DNA of 64,000 nt from Alistipes sp. (GTDB lineage Bacteria; Bacteroidota; Bacteroidia; Bacteroidales; Rikenellaceae). Of the stretch, positions 43,126 through 53,028 are shown piece after piece. The position numbers were made by a program, and so were the translations under genes. The notes below the pieces were generated by a model. That model did no database searches. It saw nothing but the letters and a program-made list of their open reading frames with translations, and had not been told where the DNA came from. The DNA is taken from NCBI GenBank assembly GCA_017560425.1, contig JAFZEX010000027.1, forward strand, positions 28,518 through 92,517, written 5' to 3'. Each line of letters opens with the position of its first letter. Position 1 is the first letter of the stretch.

Positions 43126-43902
43126 TTAGTTGTTGTCGAGCCACTCCATAAAGTCGGAGGTGCGGCTGCGGCTTACTATCACCTCGTCGTCGGTGTGTGG
43201 GCGCAGTTGTAGCTTGAGGCGTGTGCCGAGGTGCTTCGAGATGTTTTCGATGGCATTTATCGACACAATGTAGCTGCGTGATATGCGGAAGAAGATGCGT
43301 GGGTTTAGCATCTCCTGAATGGTGTCCAACGAGTAGTCGAGTAGTCGGCGTGTGCCATTCTTGCTCACCGAGTAGGTGCTCTTATCCTCTGAGTAGCAGT
43401 ATGCTATATCCTCGGTAGGTATTATCACAATCTTCTCACCCGCCTTCACCGTGAAGCGCTTCTTGAACTCCTTTGTTTGGGGCTTGTTCACGCTCGACAT
43501 CATCTCCATGAGGCGCTCAATCTCGGGCGATGTGCGACTCTCCAAACGCTCGAGACATCTGCCCCAGGCACGACGCAAATCCTCCTCGCCAATAGGCTTA
43601 AGTAGGTAGTCCACACTATTTATCTTAAACGCCTTCAGAGCATAGTTGTCGTAGGCGGTGGTTATGATGACGTGTGCCGATATGTTTACACGCTCAAAAA
43701 TCTCGAAACAGATGCCGTCAGAAAGTTCAACATCCATAAAAATTACATCTACCGAGTCGGGGTTCTCTTCGAGGTAATTTATCGTGGATTTTACCGACGA
43801 CAGTGTGGTCACAATTTGGCTGTTGGGACAACACCTCTCGATAAGCTTTTTGAGGGTTAGTTGGGCAGGAATCTCGTCTTCGACGATAAGTATGTTTATC
43901 AT
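43126..43902 (-). CDS. LytTR-family response regulator
   Basis: A 258-residue DNA-binding response regulator. The receiver domain (residues 1-120) has the acidic pair in IVEDE, the phosphoacceptor D57 in VIFMDVELSD, the Thr in ITTAYD and the Lys in LLKPIGE. The C-terminal LytTR domain (about residues 150-255) begins FTVKAGEKIVIIPTEDIAYC and ends RSRTSDFMEWLDNN. Its start overlaps the sensor kinase gene by 4 nt (ATGA), so the two are coupled. Targets are unknown; the divergent starch operon is a candidate by position only. Confidence 0.95.
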   Translation of the reverse strand: MINILIVEDEIPAQLTLKKLIERCCPNSQIVTTLSSVKSTINYLEENPDSVDVIFMDVELSDGICFEIFERVNISAHVIITTAYDNYALKAFKINSVDYLLKPIGEEDLRRAWGRCLERLESRTSPEIERLMEMMSSVNKPQTKEFKKRFTVKAGEKIVIIPTEDIAYCYSEDKSTYSVSKNGTRRLLDYSLDTIQEMLNPRIFFRISRSYIVSINAIENISKHLGTRLKLQLRPHTDDEVIVSRSRTSDFMEWLDNN

Positions 43903-45281
43903 ATCAATGGTAGTTTTACAATGAACTCTGTATCAGTCTTTTCTATAATTATATCCATGCCCGTAATGTCATGGTATTGTTGGCTAATGTTGGTCAAACC
44001 GAGGCGTGTTGAGGGCTGTCCGTGGGTGCGTAGTTGGAGCACATTGCGAACGATGATATAACCCTCGTCGGCGTATATTTTTATGTATAGCGGTTGCTCG
44101 CCCGACACGATGTTGTGCTTAGTGGCATTTTCGACCAAAAGTTGGAGTGCACAGGGAACAACCATCTTCTCCTTTATATCCTCCTCAATCTCCACCGCAA
44201 CTTGCATGCCTTCGGTAAATCGCTCCTTGAGAAGGTCGATGTACATGCTGGTAAATTCGAGCTCGTCGCTAAGCTTAACGAGGGGTTTCTGCTCGTTGTT
44301 GAGCATGTAGCGATATGTCGATGCGAGCTTGCGGATAAAGGCGCTGGCACGCTCGGTCTCTTGCTCCTGTACAAGGTAGTCGAGAATGCCTAACGAGTTG
44401 AACAAGAAGTGAGGGTTAAGTTGCTGTTTTAGACGCTCATACTGATACTCCGAGCGGTGCTTCTGCTCACGCTCCTCACGCAGTCCTCGCTGCGATATTG
44501 AGGATAGGCGCACAAGGGTGCAGATGGTCACTGTGAGTATATCAACGAGCAGTGCTGCCGAGAGTGTTCGGGTGAATGGCAGTGGGGCAAATGTGTTGTT
44601 GTTGAATGCTGGCAGCTCGTAGTAGATTACCAGGGTTATGATCATCGGTATGATGATGATTGATAGGTAGATGCTGCGAAAAACGGTGTTGCGATTAAAG
44701 TTGTTGAGTGCATCGTTTGGAATGCGCATCGCAACGATGATGTTGCCCACGATAATTATCAGCAGCGCCCATGTGTTGCCGAGTATGTTGGTTATCTCGC
44801 CAAGCAGGGTGGCGCTTGATTGTATCTCCGAGTTGAAGATTATGTAGTAGAGCAGTCGCAGCACGAGGATAGATATTGCTGCGCCTATGATGTTGCGTGC
44901 CGAGGTGTTCCATGTGCCACGATGCGCCAGGCGACCCTTGGCACGGCGTGTAACAACATCGGTGAATATGCCCATCACCAGCGTGATTGTGAAGGTTGAT
45001 AAGCCTGGAGCTATGGTCTGGTTGTGAAGTATCGAGCTTAGTGGTTGCCATAGCCACGAGCCGATGACATATCCGCATAGCGTGGCTAAGAGTGTGAGAA
45101 TTGCCATGACCTCCACTCGCACGTTGTTGCGCATCGAGAGGATTATGACCATCGTTATTGTCAGCACCGTGAGTAGTATGTCGTCGTGGTAGTCGAGCAG
45201 TCGGCTAATCACTGCTACGCCGAAGTGGAGTAGGGCAAAAAGCAAGATGATTGCTATGTTTTTTGTGCGATGCTGTTTCAT
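43899..45281 (-). CDS. LytS/YpdA-type membrane sensor histidine kinase
   Basis: A 460-residue inner-membrane kinase. The start at 45281 (MKQHRTKNIAIILLFALLHF) removes 40 upstream codons that overlap the promoter. Residues about 8-250 hold several TM helices. The His_kinase domain carries the phosphoacceptor H291 in QLNPHFLFNSLG, the N-box in LVENATKHN and the G-box RLGLTNI. It phosphorylates the LytTR regulator encoded downstream. A TATCTTTG -7 box (45309-45302) lies 21 nt before the start. The signal sensed is unknown. Confidence 0.93.
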   Translation of the reverse strand: MKQHRTKNIAIILLFALLHFGVAVISRLLDYHDDILLTVLTITMVIILSMRNNVRVEVMAILTLLATLCGYVIGSWLWQPLSSILHNQTIAPGLSTFTITLVMGIFTDVVTRRAKGRLAHRGTWNTSARNIIGAAISILVLRLLYYIIFNSEIQSSATLLGEITNILGNTWALLIIIVGNIIVAMRIPNDALNNFNRNTVFRSIYLSIIIIPMIITLVIYYELPAFNNNTFAPLPFTRTLSAALLVDILTVTICTLVRLSSISQRGLREEREQKHRSEYQYERLKQQLNPHFLFNSLGILDYLVQEQETERASAFIRKLASTYRYMLNNEQKPLVKLSDELEFTSMYIDLLKERFTEGMQVAVEIEEDIKEKMVVPCALQLLVENATKHNIVSGEQPLYIKIYADEGYIIVRNVLQLRTHGQPSTRLGLTNISQQYHDITGMDIIIEKTDTEFIVKLPLI

Positions 45282-45301
45282 AGTTTTGCGCTGTGTGCTT
45301 A

Positions 45302-45309
45302 CAAAGATA
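45302..45309 (-). promoter_or_regulatory. -7 box of the LytS/LytTR operon
   Basis: On the minus strand this is TATCTTTG, 21 nt before the kinase start codon. No TTTG lies at the usual -33 distance. Confidence 0.4.
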
Positions 45310-45432
45310 TGAATAAAAAAGCAAATTACGAAACAGTTGACGAAATTTCCACTCTTAGGAGTGTAGTGCATAAAATCCCATTCGGTCCAAATATTATGCA
45401 ATTCGTCGCAATTTTATACCCTTTGGGTATTT

Positions 45433-45440
45433 TATATTTG
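45433..45440 (+). promoter_or_regulatory. Possible -7 box of the starch operon
   Basis: TATATTTG lies 106 nt before the MFS start codon and would give a leader of about 100 nt. There is no matching -33 element, so activation by a regulator is likely if this is the promoter. The intergenic region 45282-45546 holds no gene. Confidence 0.35.
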
Positions 45441-45546
45441 GATATGTCGAAAAAAAATGCCAAATTTGTATTGCTGAGACCATGTATTTATTAAAAATAT
45501 TTAATAATACTGCTAAACGAATTAACTTAAACACAAATAAATCATC

Positions 45547-47304
45547 ATGCAAAAACCTACACTCTCTTTCGGACAGATGTGGAATCTAAGCTTTGGATTC
45601 TTTGGCGTGCAGATTGCTTATGCATTGCAGAGCGCCAACATCAGTCGTATCTTTGCAACGTTGGGTGCCGATCCACACACGTTGAGTTTCTTCTGGGTAT
45701 TGCCTCCATTGATGGGTATGATCGTTCAGCCTATCGTGGGCTCGATGAGCGACAAGACATGGTGCAAGTGGGGCCGTCGTAAGCCTTACCTCTATGTTGG
45801 CGCTATCGTGGCGGTTATCGTTATGGCGTTGTTGCCAAACTCTGGTAGCTTCGACATGACCGTCAAGGCGGCGTTGGCATTTGGTGCTATCATGCTTATG
45901 TTGCTCGACACCTCTATCAACATGGCTATGCAGCCATTCAAGATGATGGTTGGTGATATGGTAAACGAGGAGCAGAAGACTAAGGCATACTCAATCCAGA
46001 GCTTGTTGTGCAACGCAGGTTCGTTGGTGGGTTACCTCTTGCCATTCTGCCTCACATGGGTTGGCGTTAAGAGCGTTGCTCCCGAGGGTCAGATTCCTGA
46101 CTCGGTGACTTGGTCATTCTACATCGGTGCAGCTATCCTTATCCTCTGCGTGCTTTACACCGGTGCTAAGGTTAAGGAGTGGAATCCTGAGGACTATGCT
46201 AAGTATAACGGCATCAGCGAGGATGAGAAGACCGAGAAGACAGGCCTTGTTCACCTCTTGCTTCATGCTCCAAAGGCGTTTTGGCAGATTGGCCTTGTTC
46301 AGTTCTTCTGCTGGTTCGCATTCTTGTTCATGTGGACCTATACAACAGGTGGTATTGCCGATAACATCTCTGCATGGAATACTATCGATACATCTTCGCC
46401 CGACTACCAGGCTGCTGGCGACTGGACAGGCGTGCTTTTTGCTGTTCAGGCCGTTGGCTCTATCCTTTGGGCTATGGTGTTACCACGCTTCCGTAACGTT
46501 AAGATGGGCTATGCAGTGAGCTTGGTGATTGGTGCTGTAGGTTTCATTTCTACATACTTTATCACCAATCAGTATATGCTCGCTGTGTCGTTCTTCCTTA
46601 TTGGTGCTGCATGGGCTGCTATGTTGGCTCTCCCATTTGCACTCCTTACAAATGCCCTCACAGGTAAGTCACTTGGCTCATACATGGGCTTGTTCAACTG
46701 TACTATCTGTCTTCCACAGATTGTTGCATCGTTGGTGGGTGTCGCTATTATGGCACTCGTTGGTAAGGAGTACTTCGTTAACGAGCTTAACTACCCAAAG
46801 AGCCCCGAGATTAAGAACTGCGAGTTGGTAGCTATCGTCGATGATGCTACTGAGACTGCATACGAGTTGACATACGACGAGGAGCACGAGTGTTACGTTG
46901 TGGAGAATCTTCCTACTTCAGCTGTTGCTGGTAGCTTCTATATTCAGGCTAATGATGACAAGGAGCAGTATGCCATCAACAAGGATGCGAGTAAGTCAGA
47001 GGTTGCACCTAACGAGGCATTCAGCCTTAAGCGTCGTACTGAAAAGGTTGAGATCAAGCCTGTGCATGTTGTGAAGCGTAACGAGGATAGCAATATTGTG
47101 GATATGAAGGATAGCGTAAATGTTATCTTCTACCCGGGTTGCGACCGTCTCTTCGTTATGGAGGATGGCGAGAAGTTCAACTACGAGAAGTTGATGCCTA
47201 AGGCTACCAGCGGCCAGATTAAGATGCTTGTTGTTGCAGGTATCGTACTCTTGCTTGGCGCTGTTGCCGTGTTTGGCATCTCGACAAAGAAGCAGAAGGC
47301 TTAA
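45547..47304 (+). CDS. MFS sugar transporter (maltooligosaccharide/sucrose type) with periplasmic insert
   Basis: A 585-residue inner-membrane transporter. The N-terminus (FGQMWNLSFGFFGVQIAYAL) and KTWCKWGRRKPYLYVGAI, with its MFS loop motif GRRKPY, resemble the SLC45-like maltose/sucrose transporters of Bacteroidota starch loci. About eleven TM helices end near residue 412. A soluble insert of about 140 residues (NELNYPKSPEIKNCELVAI to YEKLMPKATSG) precedes the last helix (MLVVAGIVLLLGAVAVFG). By MFS topology this loop is periplasmic. It is the first gene of the starch operon, 65 nt before susC, and should import oligosaccharides released in the periplasm. Confidence 0.88.
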   Translation: MQKPTLSFGQMWNLSFGFFGVQIAYALQSANISRIFATLGADPHTLSFFWVLPPLMGMIVQPIVGSMSDKTWCKWGRRKPYLYVGAIVAVIVMALLPNSGSFDMTVKAALAFGAIMLMLLDTSINMAMQPFKMMVGDMVNEEQKTKAYSIQSLLCNAGSLVGYLLPFCLTWVGVKSVAPEGQIPDSVTWSFYIGAAILILCVLYTGAKVKEWNPEDYAKYNGISEDEKTEKTGLVHLLLHAPKAFWQIGLVQFFCWFAFLFMWTYTTGGIADNISAWNTIDTSSPDYQAAGDWTGVLFAVQAVGSILWAMVLPRFRNVKMGYAVSLVIGAVGFISTYFITNQYMLAVSFFLIGAAWAAMLALPFALLTNALTGKSLGSYMGLFNCTICLPQIVASLVGVAIMALVGKEYFVNELNYPKSPEIKNCELVAIVDDATETAYELTYDEEHECYVVENLPTSAVAGSFYIQANDDKEQYAINKDASKSEVAPNEAFSLKRRTEKVEIKPVHVVKRNEDSNIVDMKDSVNVIFYPGCDRLFVMEDGEKFNYEKLMPKATSGQIKMLVVAGIVLLLGAVAVFGISTKKQKA

Positions 47305-47369
47305 CATTTAGGTGTGAAACAAAACAAACACAATAATTTCTAACTAATATTAACTAACACTAAAACACT

Positions 47370-50300
47370 ATGAGAAAATTCTTAACTATGTGTTTGGGTT
47401 TGGCTGTTCTCGCAATGGCTATTCCCGCCCAAGTGTTTGCGCAGAGCAAATACGAGGTGAAGGGTGTGGTGGTTGATGCTACCGGAACACCGGTCATTGG
47501 TGCCTCTGTTGTTGAGCAGGGTACAACCAATGGTGTCACCACAGATCTTAACGGTCAGTACGTTCTTCGTGTACGTAGTGCCGAGTCTGTAGTCACTGTT
47601 ACCTACATTGGCTACAAGACACAGACGCTTGTTGCGTCATCTGAGCTCCTCAAGCGCCTTGTTTTGGAGGAGGACTCTGAGATGATCGACGACGTTGTGA
47701 TTATCGGTTATGGTACCGTTAAGAAGGACGACCTTACAGGTTCTGTTGTCGCTGTTAAGGCTGACGAGCTTAACCGTGGTGCTGTCGTATCTACACAGGA
47801 TATGATGCAGGGTAAGGTTCCAGGTTTGCAGGTTATCCCAGGTGATGGTGGTCCTAACTCAGGTTCTACTATCCGTATCCGTGGTGCTGCATCTTTGAAC
47901 GCTTCTAACGACCCACTTATCGTTATCGACGGTGTGCCTGTAGCAAGCGACGCTGGTTCAGGTATGGCTAACCCATTGGCTTTGGTAAACCCTAACGACA
48001 TCGAGTCGTTCACAGTGTTGAAGGACGCATCTGCAGCTGCTATCTACGGTTCACGTGCATCTAACGGTGTCATCATCATCACTACAAAGAAGGGTCGTGG
48101 TAACAAGGTTAATGTATCGTACAACGGCTCGTTCAGCGTATCAACAAACACTGAGCGCATCCAGACCATGACTCCTGAGCAGTTCCGTAGCCACATGGCT
48201 GAGTACTTCCCAGCAGGTACTACTAACGGTGATGCTGCTGCTCCATATATGGGCGAGGCAAATACCGATTGGCAGAGCCTTATCTTCCGTACAGGTCTTT
48301 CACACGACCACAACGTGAGCGTATATGGCAACTACAAGAAGGATCGTGTTGTTGAGCTTCCTTATCGTGCATCATTGGGCTACACAGGTCAGCAGGGTAC
48401 TTTGCAGACATCTAAGTTTGATCGTGCAACTCTCGACGTTAGCCTTACTCCTAAGTTCCTCAACGATCACCTTACTCTCTCGCTCAATGCTAAGGGTGTT
48501 TACTCACACCAGGACTATGCAGATGGCGGTGCAGTAGGTACTGCAGCATTCTTCAACCCAACAGTTGATCCATACTTCCGCAATGCTGATGGCTCTATCG
48601 ACTACGATACAACAAATGGTTACTATAACATTGCTGTAAACGACGATCGTGGCGAGCTCTTCTCTCCAAACACTCTTGCAGCTATCAACCCATTGTCAAT
48701 GTTGTACGATGTTGAGAAGTATGCTAACACATACCGTACATTGGGTAACTTCTCTATCGACTATAAGGTACACGGTCTTGAGGCTTTGCGCTTCAACCTC
48801 AACCTCGGTTTGGACCTCTCTACTACTAAGGAGCTTGACCGCGTAATCCCTGGCTCTGTTCAGGCATACCGCGACTCTGAGGCTAAGGGCTGGGGTAAGT
48901 ACACTGATAAGGATTGGTTCCGTCGCAACCAGGTACTCGACTTCTACGCTAACTACAACGAGTCATGGGGCGATCACAACCTCGACGCTATGCTCGGTTA
49001 CTCATGGCAGCACTTCTACAGCGCTGACCGCAGCATCACCTTCTACAACGAGACAGGTGAGCAGTATGAGAAGAGCACAGGCGTTTGGGGCCGTGAGGAG
49101 AGCTACCTTGTATCATTCTATGGTCGTGTAAACTACTCTTACGATTCACGCTACTTGTTTACTGTTACTCTTCGTGCCGATGGTTCTTCTAAGTTTGCTA
49201 AGGGCAACCGTTGGGGTTACTTCCCATCAGCAGCCTTCGCTTGGAACATCCTTAACGAGCCATTCATGGCGGGTCAGGACGTTGTTTCTAACTTGAAGTT
49301 CCGTTTGGGCTATGGTGAGACTGGTCAGCAGGAGATTGGTAACTACAAGTATCTTGCACGTTACTCAGTATCTGAGAACGACCTTTCACACATGGCTAAC
49401 ATGGGTAGCGATGGTCTAAGCCACATGCTTGCACCTGCTGCTTACGATCCTAACATCCGTTGGGAGAGCACAACTACCTACAACGCTGGTATCGACTTCG
49501 GCTTCTGGGACGGTTTGATCGATGGTAGCATCGATGTATATCGTCGTGACACTAAGGATCTTCTTAACTGGGTTACTACTCCTATGGGTGCTAACTTCGG
49601 TACTAACCTCCTTACAAACGTTGGTTCAATGCGTAACCAGGGTGTTGAGTTCTCATTGAACTTCAACCCAGTGCGTACTGCTGATTGGAGCTTGCGCTTC
49701 GGTGTGAATGGTACATTCCAGGACACTAAGTTCACTAAGCTTAACAACATGGGCGACGAGGACTACGCTATCTTCATGAACTCTCCAGGTACAGGTACCG
49801 GTGGTAACGACCTTCAGTTCCACAAGGTGGGCTACTCACCATACTCATTCTACGTATTCGAGCAGGGTTACGATGCTAATGGCAACCCAATCCAGAACGG
49901 TTTCGTAGATCGTAGCGGCGATGGTAAGATCAGCGAGGCTGACCGTTACTACTCTGACAAGAGCCCAGCACCAGATTTCTACTATGGTGTAAACCTCAAG
50001 CTTAGCTACAAGAATTGGGACTTCGGTTTCAACGGCCACGGCTCAGTAGGCAACTATGTGTTCAACAGCTTCTATGCTCAGAACTCATCATCACGCATCG
50101 ACACTCGTGGTGGTTTGTCTAACTTTGCAACAACTGTTCTTCGTACAGGCTGGACTAAGACATCTTCACCACAGCAGGATCGTTCAGATCTCTACTTGGA
50201 GGATGCATCATTCTTCCGTTTGGACGACATCAACCTTGGTTATACATTCGACAATGTTAATAACAGCGGTCTTGACCTTCGTCTTGCTGCAGGTGTTCAG

Positions 50301-50423
50301 AATGTATTCGTTCTTACTAAGTATAGCGGTGTAGACCCTGAGGTATCGGGTGTAGCAGGTATCGATGGTACTATTTGGCCACGTCCACGTATCTACTCAG
50401 TACGTCTTAGCCTTAATTTCTAA
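47370..50423 (+). CDS. SusC-family TonB-dependent transporter (starch operon)
   Basis: A 1017-residue outer-membrane transporter. After the signal peptide (MRKFLTMCLGLAVLAMAIPA) comes a carboxypeptidase-regulatory-like domain (KYEVKGVVVDATGTPVIGAS), a TonB-box-like stretch (DDVVIIGYGTV), and the plug with TVLKDASAAAIYGSRASNGV. The barrel contains the common SusC segment DRSGDGKISEADRYYS and ends YSVRLSLNF. It pairs with the SusD gene 20 nt downstream. The neighbouring GH13 and CBM26-like genes indicate starch or maltooligosaccharides as cargo. Confidence 0.95.
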   Translation: MRKFLTMCLGLAVLAMAIPAQVFAQSKYEVKGVVVDATGTPVIGASVVEQGTTNGVTTDLNGQYVLRVRSAESVVTVTYIGYKTQTLVASSELLKRLVLEEDSEMIDDVVIIGYGTVKKDDLTGSVVAVKADELNRGAVVSTQDMMQGKVPGLQVIPGDGGPNSGSTIRIRGAASLNASNDPLIVIDGVPVASDAGSGMANPLALVNPNDIESFTVLKDASAAAIYGSRASNGVIIITTKKGRGNKVNVSYNGSFSVSTNTERIQTMTPEQFRSHMAEYFPAGTTNGDAAAPYMGEANTDWQSLIFRTGLSHDHNVSVYGNYKKDRVVELPYRASLGYTGQQGTLQTSKFDRATLDVSLTPKFLNDHLTLSLNAKGVYSHQDYADGGAVGTAAFFNPTVDPYFRNADGSIDYDTTNGYYNIAVNDDRGELFSPNTLAAINPLSMLYDVEKYANTYRTLGNFSIDYKVHGLEALRFNLNLGLDLSTTKELDRVIPGSVQAYRDSEAKGWGKYTDKDWFRRNQVLDFYANYNESWGDHNLDAMLGYSWQHFYSADRSITFYNETGEQYEKSTGVWGREESYLVSFYGRVNYSYDSRYLFTVTLRADGSSKFAKGNRWGYFPSAAFAWNILNEPFMAGQDVVSNLKFRLGYGETGQQEIGNYKYLARYSVSENDLSHMANMGSDGLSHMLAPAAYDPNIRWESTTTYNAGIDFGFWDGLIDGSIDVYRRDTKDLLNWVTTPMGANFGTNLLTNVGSMRNQGVEFSLNFNPVRTADWSLRFGVNGTFQDTKFTKLNNMGDEDYAIFMNSPGTGTGGNDLQFHKVGYSPYSFYVFEQGYDANGNPIQNGFVDRSGDGKISEADRYYSDKSPAPDFYYGVNLKLSYKNWDFGFNGHGSVGNYVFNSFYAQNSSSRIDTRGGLSNFATTVLRTGWTKTSSPQQDRSDLYLEDASFFRLDDINLGYTFDNVNNSGLDLRLAAGVQNVFVLTKYSGVDPEVSGVAGIDGTIWPRPRIYSVRLSLNF

Positions 50424-50443
50424 TTAATTAAAAGAGAATAACA

Positions 50444-52156
50444 ATGAAGACAAAATATATTGTTGCCGCATTTGCATGTGCGTTGTTTACTCTTACCTCA
50501 TGTGTTCAGGATCTTGAGACCCTCCCACTAAACCCATGGGATACTACCTCGGAGACTGCTTACGGTAAGGATCGTACAGCTTATGTTCAGGGTCTTGCAA
50601 AGCTCTATTTTAACTTCACATCAAACGACACTACCGACCTTTTGGTTAGTGACGCTGGTGCATCTGAGCTTATCCGTTCATTCTGGAGCTGCCAGGAGGT
50701 ATCTACCGACGAGGTAAAGTGTGCTTGGGGCGACGCTTGGGCAGAGGCTATTAATACTAATATGTACGACGACTCAGAGAACGACATGGTTTATGGTGTC
50801 TTTGTTCGTACATTGCAGGGTATCTCTTATATCAACGAGTATCTTCGTCAGACTGCTGACGACAAGCTCGACTCACGTGGTGTAGATGCTGCGCTTAAGG
50901 CTGAGATCCACGGCTTCCGTGCTGAGGCTCGTTTCTTGCGTGCTTACTTCTATTGGATGGCTATGGATATCTTCGGTGATGTTCCTTTCACCGACGAGAA
51001 CTCACCATTCGGCTCAGTAAATCCTAAGCAGAAGCCACGTAAGGAGGTTTACGAGTTTATCGTTAGCGAGTTGGAGGATTTGGCTTCGGAGGGCTCAGCA
51101 ATGCCTGAGGCTGCTTCTAACCGTCCACGTGCCGACAAGGGTTCTGTTCTTGGTCTTTTGGCTCGTGTTTACCTCAACGCTGAGGTTTACACAGGTACTC
51201 CAGCATGGGAGAAGTGTAAGAGCGCTTGCGAGCGTATCTACGCTTTGGGCAAGTATAACCTTGCTACTAACTACGCAAGCTTGTTCCGTGGCGATAACGG
51301 CGAGAACCCTGATGCTTACAACGAGTTCTTGTTCTCGGCTTACTACGACGAGACATCTGCTCAGTCATGGGGTGGTGGTACCTTCCTTACTTGCGGTGCT
51401 GCCTCTGCTGACGAGGTTCTTGGCACATCAGACGTTGTTCTTGAGGAGAGTGCAACAGGTGTTGTCTACAAGAAGATCTCACGTCTTGGCGTAGGTAACG
51501 GCTGGTTGGGCTTGCACATCCACGAGCAGTTTGTAAACACTCACTTTGCTCCTGAGAATGTAACATGGGGCGAGGATGGCTCATTCACAATGAAGGATCA
51601 GCGTGGTGCTAACGCACTTCACACTGCACGCCGTACTCAGGGTGACTTCTCTGAGCTTCAGAACACCTTTGCTCAGGGTTGGGGTTGCTGGAAGTTTAAC
51701 AACATTCCTCACAACGAGACAGGCCTTGAGTTCTGGGAGCGTACAGGCTCACCTGATAAGGTTACTAACATCGACTACCCATTGATCCGTTTGGGTGAGA
51801 TCCACCTTATCTACGCTGAGGCGTGCGTACGTTTGGGTCAGGGCGCTACTGCTCAGGCTAAGGTTAATGAGTTGGCTGCACGTGCAGGTGTTGAGTACGA
51901 TAACTACCCAACATCATGGAGCGACGAGGCTATGAAGTGGTTCCGTGAGGAGCGTGCTCGTGAGCTCTTCTGGGAGGGTCACCGTCGTACCGACCTTATC
52001 CGCTACAACTCTTACTGCGAGGGCACTTACCTCTGGCCATTCAAGGGTGGCGACGCTAAGACAGGTAAGGCATTCCCTGAGTACAAGAAGCTCTTCGCTA
52101 TTCCTGTATCTCAGCTCCTTGCTAACCCAGAGCTTAAGAACCCAGTTGGATATTAA
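50444..52156 (+). CDS. SusD-family starch-binding lipoprotein
   Basis: A 570-residue outer-membrane lipoprotein (signal KTKYIVAAFACALFTLTSC). Family marks are AEARFLRAYFYWMAMDIFGD, TPR-like helices, YPLIRLGEIHLIYAEACVRL and the C-terminal EERARELFWEGHRRTDLIRY. It is the surface lid of the SusC transporter. SusD proteins of this subgroup bind starch helices through aromatic residues; whether the arc is present here cannot be judged without a structure. The gap to the CBM26-like gene is 58 nt. Confidence 0.95.
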   Translation: MKTKYIVAAFACALFTLTSCVQDLETLPLNPWDTTSETAYGKDRTAYVQGLAKLYFNFTSNDTTDLLVSDAGASELIRSFWSCQEVSTDEVKCAWGDAWAEAINTNMYDDSENDMVYGVFVRTLQGISYINEYLRQTADDKLDSRGVDAALKAEIHGFRAEARFLRAYFYWMAMDIFGDVPFTDENSPFGSVNPKQKPRKEVYEFIVSELEDLASEGSAMPEAASNRPRADKGSVLGLLARVYLNAEVYTGTPAWEKCKSACERIYALGKYNLATNYASLFRGDNGENPDAYNEFLFSAYYDETSAQSWGGGTFLTCGAASADEVLGTSDVVLEESATGVVYKKISRLGVGNGWLGLHIHEQFVNTHFAPENVTWGEDGSFTMKDQRGANALHTARRTQGDFSELQNTFAQGWGCWKFNNIPHNETGLEFWERTGSPDKVTNIDYPLIRLGEIHLIYAEACVRLGQGATAQAKVNELAARAGVEYDNYPTSWSDEAMKWFREERARELFWEGHRRTDLIRYNSYCEGTYLWPFKGGDAKTGKAFPEYKKLFAIPVSQLLANPELKNPVGY

Positions 52157-52214
52157 TTTATCAGCATAAACATTTTAACCCATTTTTTATTAACCAATTA
52201 ATTTTTTTTAAACT

Positions 52215-53015
52215 ATGAAACTTGTAAAGTTTTTTGCAGTAGCTGTAGCAGCTGTTGCAATGTTGGCAGCTTGTGAGCCAAACAACAACCAGGGTGGCAA
52301 CCAGGGTGGTGGCGTTATCACACAGGAGACTCTTAAGGTTTACGCTAACGTAGAGGCTACTGATTGGACAACTGTAGGTGTTTGGGCTTGGAACGACGCT
52401 GAGGGTGCTAACTACACTGGTGGTAACTGGCCAGGTGAGCAGCTTACTGAGACTGAGATTGTTGATGGTAAGACTTGCTACGTATGGAACGCTCCAAAGG
52501 AGATCGCTGGTAAGGAGATCGGTTTCATTGTAAACGACTTCGGTACTAATGGTAAGCAGACTGTTGACCTTAAGCTCGTTGTTGAGGACGGTGCAATGGT
52601 TGTTCTTACTTCTGAGGGTTCTGATGGCAAGTGGTTGGCATCTGTAAACGGCGAGGAGACTGAGGAGCCAGAGCCACAGCCAGAGCCAGTTCTCGTTCTT
52701 GGCGAGCACACATGGGGTCTTATCGGCTCATTCAACGAGTGGTCAGCTGACGTAGCTATGGAGATCGTTGATGGTTGGGCTGTAGGTACTATCACTGTTG
52801 ATGCTAACGCTGAGTTCAAGGTACGTGCTGACGGCGGTTGGACTGATAGCTACGGTTTCGCTGCTACTGAGGAGATGCCTGCATTCCCAGTTGACGGTAC
52901 TCAGTTCGTTGCTACTTACAACGGTGGTAACCTTAAGGTTGCTGAGGCTGGTACTTACGAGGTATCATTCACTATCGAGGGTGAGAACGAGTACTTCAAG
53001 GTTTTGAAGAAGTAA
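52215..53015 (+). CDS. SusE/F-like lipoprotein with CBM26-type starch-binding modules
   Basis: A 266-residue surface lipoprotein (signal KLVKFFAVAVAAVAMLAAC). Residues about 35-145 form a CBM26-like module: VYANVEATDWTTVGVWAWND, GNWPGEQLTE and FIVNDFGTNGKQTVDL. After a Glu/Pro linker (EETEEPEPQPEPV), residues about 160-265 form a second module of SusE/SusF type (WGLIGSFNEWSADVAMEIVD and FKVRADGGWTDSYGF). It takes the place of SusE and SusF in this operon and should help hold starch at the surface. A strong palindrome follows the gene. Confidence 0.88.
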   Translation: MKLVKFFAVAVAAVAMLAACEPNNNQGGNQGGGVITQETLKVYANVEATDWTTVGVWAWNDAEGANYTGGNWPGEQLTETEIVDGKTCYVWNAPKEIAGKEIGFIVNDFGTNGKQTVDLKLVVEDGAMVVLTSEGSDGKWLASVNGEETEEPEPQPEPVLVLGEHTWGLIGSFNEWSADVAMEIVDGWAVGTITVDANAEFKVRADGGWTDSYGFAATEEMPAFPVDGTQFVATYNGGNLKVAEAGTYEVSFTIEGENEYFKVLKK

Positions 53016-53028
53016 TCATACCTTCATT

